This document shows positions 1 through 6,310 of a stretch of 6,764 bases of DNA, one piece after another. A program made the position numbers and the translations under genes. Each line of letters begins with the position of its first letter. Position 1 is the first letter of the stretch. Location: assembly GCA_937916405.1 (NCBI GenBank), contig CALFUF010000138.1:1-6764 (forward strand). Direction: 5' to 3'. Source of the stretch: an uncultured Prevotella sp. (GTDB lineage: Bacteria > Bacteroidota > Bacteroidia > Bacteroidales > Bacteroidaceae). The notes under the pieces are model-generated. The model saw only the letters and a program-made list of their open reading frames with translations. It did no database searches and was not told the DNA's origin.

Positions 1-92
1 TACAGGGGTTCCTCGGTGGTGACATCCAGCCCATGATTGATGCCCTCACCGTTGCAGAGAACGCAGAACGAATGAAAGAGTCAGAATTATAA
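1..92 (+). CDS. prfA: Peptide chain release factor 1, C-terminal end (partial)
   Basis: The open frame enters from the left edge (first full codon at 3) and gives 29 residues ending in ENAERMKESEL before TAA. A GDIQ..ID.L...ENAER..ES ending is typical of RF1 in Bacteroidales. RF1 recognises UAA and UAG in the ribosomal A site and triggers peptide release. The GGQ and PxT motifs lie outside the window, so the call rests on this tail and on the close link to pyrF, an arrangement I recall from Bacteroidales genomes. Only 4 nt separate its stop from the pyrF start, so the two are probably co-transcribed. A different upstream gene is possible but less likely. Confidence 0.78.
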   Translation, partial: QGFLGGDIQPMIDALTVAENAERMKESEL

Positions 93-96
93 GATT

Positions 97-951
97 ATGA
101 ATAGAAAAGAACTGATACAACAAATCAAGGAGAAACAGTCGTTTCTCTGTGTGGGTCTCGATACCGACCTGAACAAGATTCCGCAGTGCCTCATCGACGA
201 GGCGAAGGAGAAGGACGGCGAGGAGTATATCTTCCGTGCCCTCTGTGAGTTCAATGCTCTCATCATCGATGCCACGGCACCCTATTGTGTCGCTTATAAG
301 CCCAACCTCGCCTTCTACGAGGCATACGGTGTTGACGGCATCCTTGCCTTTGAGGCTACCATCGACTATCTGAAGGAGGAGTATCCCAACCATTTCATCA
401 TTGCTGACGCCAAACGTGGGGATATCGGTAACACGTCCAAGATGTATGCCAAGACCTTCTTCGAGGAGTACAACGTTGACGCACTGACGGTGGCACCCTA
501 TATGGGCGAGGACTCCGTAACCCCCTTCCTCGGCTATGAGGACAAATGGGTTATCTTGCTCGCTTTAACGAGCAACAAAGGGTCGCACGATTTCCAATTG
601 ACGGAAGACAAAGACGGAGAGCGACTGTTTGAGAAAGTGCTGAAGCAAAGTCAGCAGTGGGGCAATGATGAGAATATGATGTATGTCGTCGGTGCCACAC
701 AGGGTCGTATGTTTGAGGACATCCGCAAGGTAGCCCCTACCCACTTCCTGCTCGTACCGGGTGTCGGTGCACAAGGCGGTAGTCTGCAGGAAGTATGCCA
801 ATACGGTATGACGAAAGACTGCGGATTGCTCGTCAATTCCTCACGCGGCATCATCTATGCCAGCAATGGAGAGGACTTTGCCGAGGTAGCCGCCCAGAAG
901 GCAAAGGAACTGCAGGAGCAGATGGCAGAAGAAATCAGAAAGAGAATGTAA
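97..951 (+). CDS. pyrF: Orotidine 5'-phosphate decarboxylase (type 2 subfamily)
   Basis: Catalyses the last step of de novo pyrimidine synthesis, OMP to UMP plus CO2, in the cytoplasm. The 284-residue product has the signature IIADAKRGDIGNT at 102-113. D104, K106 and D109 match the family's catalytic Asp-Lys-Asp network. Other conserved parts are FLCVGLDTD near 17-24, KPN at 68-70, the phosphate-loop PGVGAQGG at 221-228 and NSSRGIIYAS at 247-256, with R250 as the likely phosphate-binding arginine. The length fits the longer type 2 group (about 270-285 residues) rather than the roughly 245-residue E. coli type. The ATG at 97 sits 4 nt after the prfA stop and has no Shine-Dalgarno site, as is usual in Bacteroidota. 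The C-terminal 25 residues are a charged helix. Complete and intact. Confidence 0.97.
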   Translation: MNRKELIQQIKEKQSFLCVGLDTDLNKIPQCLIDEAKEKDGEEYIFRALCEFNALIIDATAPYCVAYKPNLAFYEAYGVDGILAFEATIDYLKEEYPNHFIIADAKRGDIGNTSKMYAKTFFEEYNVDALTVAPYMGEDSVTPFLGYEDKWVILLALTSNKGSHDFQLTEDKDGERLFEKVLKQSQQWGNDENMMYVVGATQGRMFEDIRKVAPTHFLLVPGVGAQGGSLQEVCQYGMTKDCGLLVNSSRGIIYASNGEDFAEVAAQKAKELQEQMAEEIRKRM

Positions 952-963
952 GAGGTAAATATC

Positions 964-1656
964 TTACGGCAAAGGTTTTACAAAGCGCATCTCATGGAGG
1001 ATGCGCTTTTGTCGTTTAAGGACATAAGCGCTGGGCTTTGCGGAATTATAACGCAAAGGATTAGGGAGAGTGGCGGCTATCAACGCACACTCCGCACTGG
1101 TCAGTTGGGAGGCTGTCTTGTGAAAATGCCATTCAGCCACAGCATCGACCCCATAGATGCCATCCCCCATCTCAATGGAGTTTAGGTAGACTTCCATGAT
1201 ACGCTGTTTCGACCACATCAGTTCTATCAATGCCGTGAAATAAACCTCAAAGCCCTTGCGCAGCCATGAACGACCAGGCCACAGAAAAACATTCTTCGCC
1301 GTCTGCTGGGAGATGGTTGAGGCACCCAGTTTCCGTTTCTCTGGATGTTTGAGGTTACGGATAGCGGCATGCTCTATCGCTTTATAGTCGAAACCATGAT
1401 GCTCTAAGAAACGGGCATCCTCACTCCCCATTACGGCAAGCGACATGGAGGGAGAGATCTCCTCATAGGGTACCCAATGGTGGTGCAATGTCAGTTCCTT
1501 TCCCTGAGATGACAGTTGACCCAAACGGATGAACATCAGAGGTGTGAACCATACTGGTACCCAACGTAATACTACAACAGAAAGAATAGTGGAGGCAAAA
1601 AATGCCACCACTATCCACATAAGGGTTTTCTTAATGAAACGGATAATGCGCTTCAC
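964..1656 (-). CDS. mtgA: Monofunctional biosynthetic peptidoglycan transglycosylase (GT51)
   Basis: Polymerises glycan strands from lipid II at the outer face of the cytoplasmic membrane, without a transpeptidase domain. In the 230-residue product, residues 12-32 form one membrane-spanning segment after a basic N-terminus. The GT51 motifs follow in order: EDARFLEHHGFD at 79-90 (E79 as first catalytic Glu), GASTISQQ at 111-118, RKGFE at 133-137 (E137 as second Glu) and KQRIMEVYLNSIEMG at 150-164. The length is close to the roughly 240 residues usual for MtgA, and no PBP domain follows. The chosen start is GTG at 1656, which gives the full signal-anchor; an in-frame ATG 12 codons later would shorten it. 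The start lies 9 nt after the OmpA-like lipoprotein gene, so the two form an operon. It runs convergent to pyrF with only 12 nt between the stops. Confidence 0.95.
   Translation of the reverse strand: MKRIIRFIKKTLMWIVVAFFASTILSVVVLRWVPVWFTPLMFIRLGQLSSQGKELTLHHHWVPYEEISPSMSLAVMGSEDARFLEHHGFDYKAIEHAAIRNLKHPEKRKLGASTISQQTAKNVFLWPGRSWLRKGFEVYFTALIELMWSKQRIMEVYLNSIEMGDGIYGVDAVAEWHFHKTASQLTSAECALIAATLPNPLRYNSAKPSAYVLKRQKRILHEMRFVKPLP
982..1010 (+). terminator. Probable intrinsic terminator of prfA-pyrF, inside mtgA coding sequence
   Basis: A perfect 10-bp stem pairs AAAGCGCATC (982-991) with GATGCGCTTT (1000-1009) around an 8-nt loop, followed by TTTTGTCGTTT. It lies 30 nt past the pyrF stop on the transcript strand and is the only strong hairpin there. 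The same bases encode R-I-L-H-E-M-R near the C-terminus of mtgA on the other strand. Read on the minus strand the hairpin has only a short T-run and lies before the mtgA stop, so it is assigned to pyrF. Confidence 0.7.
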
Positions 1657-1665
1657 ACTATCTGT

Positions 1666-2331
1666 TTATTGAGCCTGTGCCTCAGCTTTCTGAATCATCT
1701 CCTTGCTGGCATACATATAAACCTCTACGCGACGGTTCTGCTGACGACCAGCAGCTGTAGAGTTGTCGGCAACGGGATTTGTTGAGCCCTGACCTTCCAC
1801 ACTCTTAATCTGCTTAGACTGTACACCACAAGAACGGAGATAATTGTTTACACTGTTGGCACGATTAACTGACAAGGGCTGGTTAATAGCATCGCTACCA
1901 GTATTATCGGTATGACCGATAATAGCTACATCACAGTCTGTATTGGAGTTCAGCACACGGGCAAACTCAGCGAGCGAATTCTTGGCACTGTTGCTCAGGT
2001 CAGCCTTACCTGTAGCAAAGAGAATACCTGAGTCAAAAGTCACCTTCACGGCATCCAGACCATTGGTATCTTTGACGGTCTCAACCTGAGCATTCTGAAC
2101 CTGCTCTGCAGCCTTCTTTGCTTTATCCATCTTATTACCTATAATGGCACCAGCACCAGCACCCACGGCACCACCTACTGCGACACCTACAGCTGTGTTA
2201 CCAGCAATAGCACCAATAATACCACCTAACAAAGCACCGCCACCGGCACCGATACCTGCACCCTTCTGGGTGTTGTTACATGCGAAGAGCATGCCTACGC
2301 AAAGTAACAGGGAAACAATTTTAATTTTCAT
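1666..2331 (-). CDS. OmpA-family peptidoglycan-binding lipoprotein with glycine zipper
   Basis: An outer-membrane lipoprotein expected to hold the envelope to peptidoglycan. The start is set at ATG 2331 (221 residues), where MKIKIVSLLLCVGMLFAC forms a lipoprotein signal with lipobox LFAC and lipidated Cys18. The frame stays open upstream to 2493, but that stretch overlaps the start of proS and contains the promoter. Residues 24-66 are a Gly/Ala-rich glycine-zipper region (GAGIGAGGGALLGG, then GAVGAGAGAIIGNKM), then a short charged helix. The OmpA C-terminal domain covers about 97-206. It has FATGKADLS, GHTDNTGS at 139-146 and NRANSV near 156-161; D142 and R157 match the diaminopimelate-contacting pair of OmpA, with the same 15-residue spacing. 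NRRVEVYM closes the domain. First gene of an operon with mtgA. Paralogues are common in Bacteroidota, so no symbol is given. Confidence 0.93.
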   Translation of the reverse strand: MKIKIVSLLLCVGMLFACNNTQKGAGIGAGGGALLGGIIGAIAGNTAVGVAVGGAVGAGAGAIIGNKMDKAKKAAEQVQNAQVETVKDTNGLDAVKVTFDSGILFATGKADLSNSAKNSLAEFARVLNSNTDCDVAIIGHTDNTGSDAINQPLSVNRANSVNNYLRSCGVQSKQIKSVEGQGSTNPVADNSTAAGRQQNRRVEVYMYASKEMIQKAEAQAQ

Positions 2332-2364
2332 ACTTACATTATTTAAATGGTTATAATTTTGACG

Positions 2365-2372
2365 CAAAGATA
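2365..2372 (-). promoter_or_regulatory. -7 box for the OmpA-like lipoprotein/mtgA operon
   Basis: On the minus strand this reads TATCTTTG, a perfect TAnnTTTG Bacteroidota -7 element. Transcription should begin near 2360, giving a leader of about 29 nt before the ATG at 2331. No clear TTTG -33 element is seen at the expected place. The box lies inside the longer upstream open frame and so supports the shorter start. Confidence 0.65.
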
Positions 2373-2416
2373 CAAATAAATTCGGAACATGGTGTTTATA
2401 ATTCATATTTATTTCG

Positions 2417-2424
2417 TAATTTTG
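2417..2424 (+). promoter_or_regulatory. -7 box for proS
   Basis: TAATTTTG fits TAnnTTTG and predicts a start near 2429 with a leader of about 24 nt. A weak TGTTT at 2393-2397 sits 19 bp upstream in the -33 position. Together with the box at 2365-2372 it makes the 121-bp region between 2331 and 2453 a divergent promoter. The proS leader is AT-rich and has no Shine-Dalgarno site. Confidence 0.6.
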
Positions 2425-2452
2425 CACCAAATTTTGAAAATTAAAGTGATTT

Positions 2453-3934
2453 ATGGCTAAAGAACTCAAAGAAATGACGAAGAGAGCTGACAATTATAGT
2501 CAGTGGTATAACGACTTAGTAGTGAAGGCTGACCTTGCGGAGCAGTCGGCTGTACGTGGATGTATGGTTATCAAGCCCTATGGCTATGCCATCTGGGAGA
2601 AGATGCAACAGCAACTCGACAAGATGTTCAAGGAGACAGGGGCTCAGAACGCCTATTTCCCCCTACTCATCCCAAAGTCGTTCCTCAGCCGTGAGGCAGA
2701 ACATGTAGAGGGGTTTGCCAAGGAATGTGCCGTGGTGACTCATTACCGCCTGCGTGCCAAAGAAGACAAGAGCGGTGTGGAGGTTGATCCCACTGCTAAA
2801 CTGGAAGAGGAGTTAATCGTACGTCCCACCTCAGAAACCATTATATGGAACACCTATAAGAACTGGATACACTCATGGCGTGACCTGCCTTTGATGTGTA
2901 ACCAGTGGTGTAATGTTATGCGCTGGGAGATGCGTACCCGTCCATTCCTCCGCACCTCGGAGTTCCTTTGGCAAGAGGGACACACCGCTCATGCTACCAA
3001 GGAAGAGGCAGAGCAGGAGGCGCAAAAGATGCTGGAGGTATACGCCAAGTTCGCCGAAGAATGGATGGCTGTTCCAGTATTACAGGGGGTAAAGAGCGAG
3101 ACAGAGCGCTTCGCCGGTGCTCTCGACACCTATACCATTGAGGCTATGATGCAGGATGGTAAGGCTTTGCAAAGTGGTACCTCTCATTTCTTAGGACAGA
3201 ACTTCGCCAAAGCTTTTGAAGTCACCTATCTCAATAAAGATAACAAACCTGAATATGTATGGGCTACCTCTTGGGGGGTATCTACCCGACTGATAGGTGC
3301 ACTTATCATGACCCACTCCGACGATAACGGTCTAGTACTTCCTCCCCGTCTGGCTCCTATCCAGGTTGTCATCATCCCGATTGCCAATAAACCTGAGCAA
3401 CTGGAGATTGTCAATAAAGAAGTACAACCTATTATGGAGGAGCTACGTTCTAAGGGCATTACCGTAAAATTCGATGATGCCGACAACAAACGCCCTGGTT
3501 TCAAGTTTGCCGACTATGAGTTGAAAGGTGTTCCTGTCCGTCTAGTTCTGGGAGCCCGCGACTTAGAGAATGGCACCATTGAAGTGATGCGCCGTGACAC
3601 GTTAGAGAAAGAGACCCGCCCAATAGAGGGTATTGCCCAGTATGTTGAGCAATTGTTAGAAGAAATCCAGAAAAACATCTTCGAGAAGGCACGCAAATAT
3701 CGTGACGAGCATGTGTATGAGTGCGACAACTACGAGGAGTTCAAGGAACGTGTGAAGGATGGCGGTTTCTTCCTCTGCCATTGGGACGGCACTGCCGAGA
3801 CAGAGGCAAAGATCAAAGAGGAGACACAGGCAACTATACGATGCGTGCCTTTCGCCTATGAGCAGACACCTGGCACAGATATGGTAAGTGGTAAACCCGC
3901 CAAATACCGTGTCATCATCGCACGCAGTTATTAA
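2453..3934 (+). CDS. proS: Prolyl-tRNA synthetase, archaeal/eukaryotic-type (ProS type 3)
   Basis: Charges tRNA-Pro with proline in the cytoplasm; class II aminoacyl-tRNA synthetase. The 493-residue length and absence of an inserted editing domain mark the short archaeal/eukaryotic-type form rather than the roughly 570-residue E. coli form. Residues 1-290 form the catalytic domain: motif 1 region around 35-75, RPTSE at 124-128, motif 2 with RTSEFLWQEGH at 167-177 (R167 and E170), and motif 3 GVSTRLIGALIMTHSD at 275-290 with R279. The anticodon-binding domain is about 302-400 (PIQVVIIPI onwards). The ProRS C-terminal domain covers about 410-493 and ends in the conserved tyrosine (RSY). The four cysteines that bind zinc in the Thermus enzyme appear replaced (D445, T450, D476, S479 by my alignment), while C464 in IRCVPF remains. 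The ATG at 2453 lies just downstream of a good -7 box. Confidence 0.97.
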   Translation: MAKELKEMTKRADNYSQWYNDLVVKADLAEQSAVRGCMVIKPYGYAIWEKMQQQLDKMFKETGAQNAYFPLLIPKSFLSREAEHVEGFAKECAVVTHYRLRAKEDKSGVEVDPTAKLEEELIVRPTSETIIWNTYKNWIHSWRDLPLMCNQWCNVMRWEMRTRPFLRTSEFLWQEGHTAHATKEEAEQEAQKMLEVYAKFAEEWMAVPVLQGVKSETERFAGALDTYTIEAMMQDGKALQSGTSHFLGQNFAKAFEVTYLNKDNKPEYVWATSWGVSTRLIGALIMTHSDDNGLVLPPRLAPIQVVIIPIANKPEQLEIVNKEVQPIMEELRSKGITVKFDDADNKRPGFKFADYELKGVPVRLVLGARDLENGTIEVMRRDTLEKETRPIEGIAQYVEQLLEEIQKNIFEKARKYRDEHVYECDNYEEFKERVKDGGFFLCHWDGTAETEAKIKEETQATIRCVPFAYEQTPGTDMVSGKPAKYRVIIARSY

Positions 3935-3954
3935 TATTTTACGGAAAATCAATG

Positions 3955-4009
3955 AATTACAAAAACTTTCGGTCAAAACATTTTGTGATGACCGAAAGTT
4001 TTTGTAATT
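3955..4009 (+). terminator. Perfect 20-bp inverted repeat, probable proS terminator
   Basis: The arms 3955-3974 and 3990-4009 are exact reverse complements around a 15-nt loop (3975-3989). The GC-containing core CTTTCGGTC/GACCGAAAG is flanked by an A-run on the left arm and a T-run on the right. It begins 21 nt after the proS stop, so it should act as an intrinsic terminator; its symmetry would let it work in both directions. The rpsA promoter overlaps its loop and right arm. Confidence 0.75.
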
Positions 4010-4012
4010 TTG
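3982..4012 (+). promoter_or_regulatory. rpsA promoter (-33 TTTG, 19 bp, -7 TAATTTTG)
   Basis: TTTG at 3982-3985, a 19-bp spacer and TAATTTTG at 4005-4012 match the Bacteroidota housekeeping promoter exactly. The predicted start is near 4017. The -33 box is in the loop of the proS terminator hairpin, and the -7 box straddles the end of its right arm. Confidence 0.8.
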
Positions 4013-4016
4013 CAGC

Positions 4017-4147
4017 CGATTTTGTCCCAAAAGGGGACGATAGGTGCCGGGACAGGCGCTGACACCTATACATTATTAACCCATTAATATGGTCTGATAA
4101 ACGTCTGTTCAGACCACGCCCTGACCACAATAGGAAGGGTATATTTT
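4017..4147 (+). promoter_or_regulatory. Structured rpsA 5' leader with three hairpins
   Basis: About 130 nt of predicted untranslated leader. Hairpin 1 pairs GTCCC (4024-4028) with GGGAC (4034-4038). Hairpin 2 pairs ATAGGTG (4040-4046) with CACCTAT (4063-4069). A 20-nt AU-rich stretch (4070-4089) follows. Hairpin 3 pairs TGGTCTGA (4090-4097) with TCAGACCA (4109-4116). AGGAAGGG at 4132-4139 is a weak Shine-Dalgarno-like purine run 8 nt before the ATG. E. coli rpsA mRNA also has hairpins separated by AU-rich stretches and is repressed by S1 itself; similar autoregulation here is an inference. Confidence 0.5.
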
Positions 4148-5929
4148 ATGTCAGAATTAACAAAGAACGTCCAGCCATTGGATAACTTCAATTGGGAAGA
4201 GTTTGAGAATGGCATGGCAGCTAACGTCAGCAAGGAAGAGCTTGACAAGGCGTATGATGAGACGCTGAACAAAGTCAGCGAGCATCAAGTTGTCGACGGT
4301 ACAGTCATTAGTGTCGACAAGAAAGAAGTAGTCGTAAATATCGGCTACAAGAGCGACGGTATCATCCCCGCTTCTGAGTTCCGTTACAATCCCGACCTGA
4401 AGGTTGGTGACACCGTTGAGGTGTATGTTGAGAACGCAGAGGATAAGAAGGGACAGCTCGTTCTCTCACACAAAAAGGCTCGTCTCTCTAAGAGCTGGGA
4501 TCGTGTCAACGCAGCTCTTGATAATGAGGAAATCGTTCAGGGTTACATCAAGTGCCGCACCAAGGGCGGTATGATTGTTGACGTATTTGGTATTGAGGCA
4601 TTCTTGCCAGGTAGCCAGATTGACGTTCACCCCATACGCGACTACGATCAGTTCGTAGGAACCACTATGGACTTCAAGATTGTAAAGATCAATCAAGAAT
4701 TCCGCAATGTTGTTGTTTCTCATAAGGCACTCATTGAGGCTGAGTTGGAAGCACAGAAGAAAGAAATTATCAGCAAACTGGAGAAAGGTCAGATCCTCGA
4801 AGGAACAGTCAAGAACATCACTTCATACGGTGTATTTGTTGACCTCGGTGGTGTTGACGGACTCATCCATATCACCGATCTCTCTTGGGGTCGCGTAGAC
4901 GATCCTCATAAGGTAGTTGAGCTCGACCAGAAGATTAATGTCGTTATCCTCGACTTCGACGATGAGAAGAAGCGTATCGCCCTCGGTCTGAAGCAGCTCA
5001 CACCACATCCATGGGATGCACTGGACGCAGACCTGAAGGTTGGTGACCACGTGAAGGGTAAGGTTGTCGTTATCGCTGACTACGGTGCATTCGTTGAGAT
5101 TCAGCCTGGTGTAGAGGGTCTGATTCACGTTTCAGAGATGTCATGGAGCCAACACCTCCGTTCCGCTCAGGAGTTCCTGAAGGTTGGAGACGATGTAGAG
5201 GCTGTTATTCTGACTCTCGACCGTGACGAGCGTAAGATGTCTCTTGGTATCAAGCAGCTCAAGGAAGACCCATGGGAGGCTATCGAGGTTAAATACCCTG
5301 TTGGTAGCAAGCACACCGCTAAGGTTCGCAACTTCACCAACTTCGGTGTATTCGTTGAGTTGGAAGAGGGTGTTGACGGTCTGATTCACATCAGCGACCT
5401 CTCTTGGACTAAGAAAGTTAAGCATCCTTCCGAGTTTACTCAGGTTGGCGCAGAGATTGATGTTGTCGTTCTTGACATTGACAAGGAGAATCGTCGTCTC
5501 TCTCTCGGTCATAAGCAGTTGGAGGATAATCCTTGGGATGTCTTCGAGGCTAAGTATACTGTTGGTTCTATCCACGAGGGTAAGATCATCGAACTCCTTG
5601 AGAAAGGTGCTGTTGTATCTCTCGGCAAGGACGTTGAGGGCTTCGCCACTCCTAAGCACCTCGTTAAGGAGGATGGCTCACAGGCACAACTCAATGAGGA
5701 ACTGCCCTTCAAGGTTATTGAGTTCAACAAGGACTCTAAGCGTATTATCCTGTCTCACAGCCGTACCTTCGAGGATCCACAGCGTGAGGAGAAGAAGGCT
5801 GCAGCCAAGAAGGCACGTGCTACCAAGAAGGACGAGACTCCAAAGATTGAGAATGTCGCTGCAAGCACCACACTTGGTGACATTGACGTACTCGCCGAGT
5901 TGAAGGCTAAGATGGAGAAGGGAGAGTAA
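4148..5929 (+). CDS. rpsA: 30S ribosomal protein S1
   Basis: Binds mRNA on the small subunit and promotes initiation, which should matter especially in a phylum that rarely uses Shine-Dalgarno pairing. The 593-residue product has six S1 (OB-fold) repeats at roughly 45-109, 128-193, 213-283, 298-370, 385-456 and 472-538. Repeats 3-5 are the most alike, with the pattern YGVFV.L..GVDGLIHI.DLSW and ..R.SLG.KQL...PWD. Repeats 1, 2 and 6 are more divergent, as expected for the ribosome-binding and C-terminal repeats. A 44-residue acidic N-terminal extension precedes repeat 1, and the tail (540-593) is Lys/Ala-rich and probably disordered. E. coli S1 has 557 residues, so this one is longer at both ends. 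It is transcribed from its own promoter after a structured leader and ends at a strong terminator, so it is likely monocistronic. Confidence 0.98.
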   Translation: MSELTKNVQPLDNFNWEEFENGMAANVSKEELDKAYDETLNKVSEHQVVDGTVISVDKKEVVVNIGYKSDGIIPASEFRYNPDLKVGDTVEVYVENAEDKKGQLVLSHKKARLSKSWDRVNAALDNEEIVQGYIKCRTKGGMIVDVFGIEAFLPGSQIDVHPIRDYDQFVGTTMDFKIVKINQEFRNVVVSHKALIEAELEAQKKEIISKLEKGQILEGTVKNITSYGVFVDLGGVDGLIHITDLSWGRVDDPHKVVELDQKINVVILDFDDEKKRIALGLKQLTPHPWDALDADLKVGDHVKGKVVVIADYGAFVEIQPGVEGLIHVSEMSWSQHLRSAQEFLKVGDDVEAVILTLDRDERKMSLGIKQLKEDPWEAIEVKYPVGSKHTAKVRNFTNFGVFVELEEGVDGLIHISDLSWTKKVKHPSEFTQVGAEIDVVVLDIDKENRRLSLGHKQLEDNPWDVFEAKYTVGSIHEGKIIELLEKGAVVSLGKDVEGFATPKHLVKEDGSQAQLNEELPFKVIEFNKDSKRIILSHSRTFEDPQREEKKAAAKKARATKKDETPKIENVAASTTLGDIDVLAELKAKMEKGE

Positions 5930-5958
5930 TCCCCTACTCCTTCCAATAAACGAAAAGA

Positions 5959-5997
5959 AGAGGATGTGTCAAAATAGGCACATCCTCTCTTGTTTTC
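5959..5997 (+). terminator. Intrinsic terminator of rpsA
   Basis: A perfect 10-bp stem pairs AGAGGATGTG (5959-5968) with CACATCCTCT (5979-5988) around a 10-nt loop. The tail CTTGTTTTCC is T-rich. It begins 30 nt after the rpsA stop and separates rpsA from the region to the right. Confidence 0.88.
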
Positions 5998-6050
5998 CTT
6001 ATCCACAACATGGAAGGTAAGAGGGCGAATTAAAAAAAGTTCCTCTTTTA

Positions 6051-6082
6051 TTTTGTATTTTACTCACTTATTAGTATCTTTG
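6051..6082 (+). promoter_or_regulatory. Consensus promoter for the candidate ncRNA
   Basis: TTTTG at 6051-6055, a 19-bp spacer and TATCTTTG at 6075-6082 form a full-consensus Bacteroidota promoter with the same spacing as the rpsA promoter. An A-rich tract at 6030-6038 upstream could help RNA polymerase binding. The predicted start is about 6087. No open frame begins for nearly 300 nt downstream, so it most likely drives an untranslated RNA. Confidence 0.8.
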
Positions 6083-6086
6083 CCTT

Positions 6087-6310
6087 TGCATTGCCCGAAT
6101 GCTTTAGAGAAAGTGGGCGGTGTGACTTTAGTGGGTAAATAATAACAGCATTAGCTATTATTCGGAATATATAGAAATCTACCACGTTTCAAATATAGTT
6201 CTACCAAAGAATAAGTCGTTAATGTCTGCGCGATAGCGTGGACGAGACTTATCGGTAGGACAGGTTTGTGGTAGAACCTCTATATATGATAGGTGGTAGT
6301 CCCGCTTTTT
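6087..6310 (+). ncRNA. Candidate structured non-coding RNA, possibly 6S-like
   Basis: No function is established. The RNA would start just after a consensus promoter and end in a T-run (6306-6310). A closing helix pairs 6108-6117 with 6301-6310 (10 bp, two wobbles). Inside it, coaxial helices pair 6167-6175 with 6279-6287, 6178-6185 with 6268-6275, 6198-6205 with 6254-6261, 6211-6217 with 6246-6252, and 6224-6231 with 6236-6243 around a GATA loop. A side hairpin lies at 6138-6162. The 5' end can instead fold on itself (6091-6096 with 6115-6120, inner stem 6102-6105 with 6110-6113). A long rod with internal bubbles, closed end to end, with its own strong promoter, resembles 6S RNA, which binds RNA polymerase; Rfam has a Bacteroidota form called 6S-Flavo. 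I see no hallmarks of RNase P, tmRNA or SRP RNA. A long structured leader of the next gene is the main alternative. Confidence 0.6.

Noticed and set aside
46..393. 115-codon minus-strand frame over prfA/pyrF
   Set aside because: Antisense shadow of pyrF with Leu/Ile-rich, non-family sequence.
2332..2493. N-terminal extension of the OmpA-like lipoprotein to an ATG at 2493
   Set aside because: It would overlap the first 41 bases of proS and cover both promoters, and it puts 54 residues ahead of an evident lipoprotein signal peptide.
3656..4030. 124-codon minus-strand frame across the end of proS and its terminator
   Set aside because: Antisense to the conserved ProRS C-terminal domain, and its start lies inside the rpsA promoter and leader region; no recognisable domain.
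4750..5550. Repeated DNA within rpsA
   Set aside because: The similarity is at protein level between S1 repeats 3-5; it is ordinary for rpsA and not a DNA repeat element.
5141..5659. 172-codon open frame on the minus strand within rpsA
   Set aside because: It lies wholly antisense to conserved S1 repeats, shows no recognisable domain, and mirrors the repeat pattern of rpsA. The other antisense or out-of-frame openings in rpsA, such as 5445-5903 plus, were dropped for the same reason.
6019..6047. AAGAGG/CCTCTT inverted repeat followed by a T-rich stretch
   Set aside because: Only six pairs across a 17-nt loop and redundant with the strong rpsA terminator just upstream. The T-rich part is better explained as the upstream side of the promoter at 6051.
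6087..6310. RNase P RNA, tmRNA, SRP RNA, retron RNA or CRISPR
   Set aside because: I see no RNase P or SRP core motifs, no tRNA-like ends or tag frame, no reverse transcriptase nearby, and no regularly spaced repeats.
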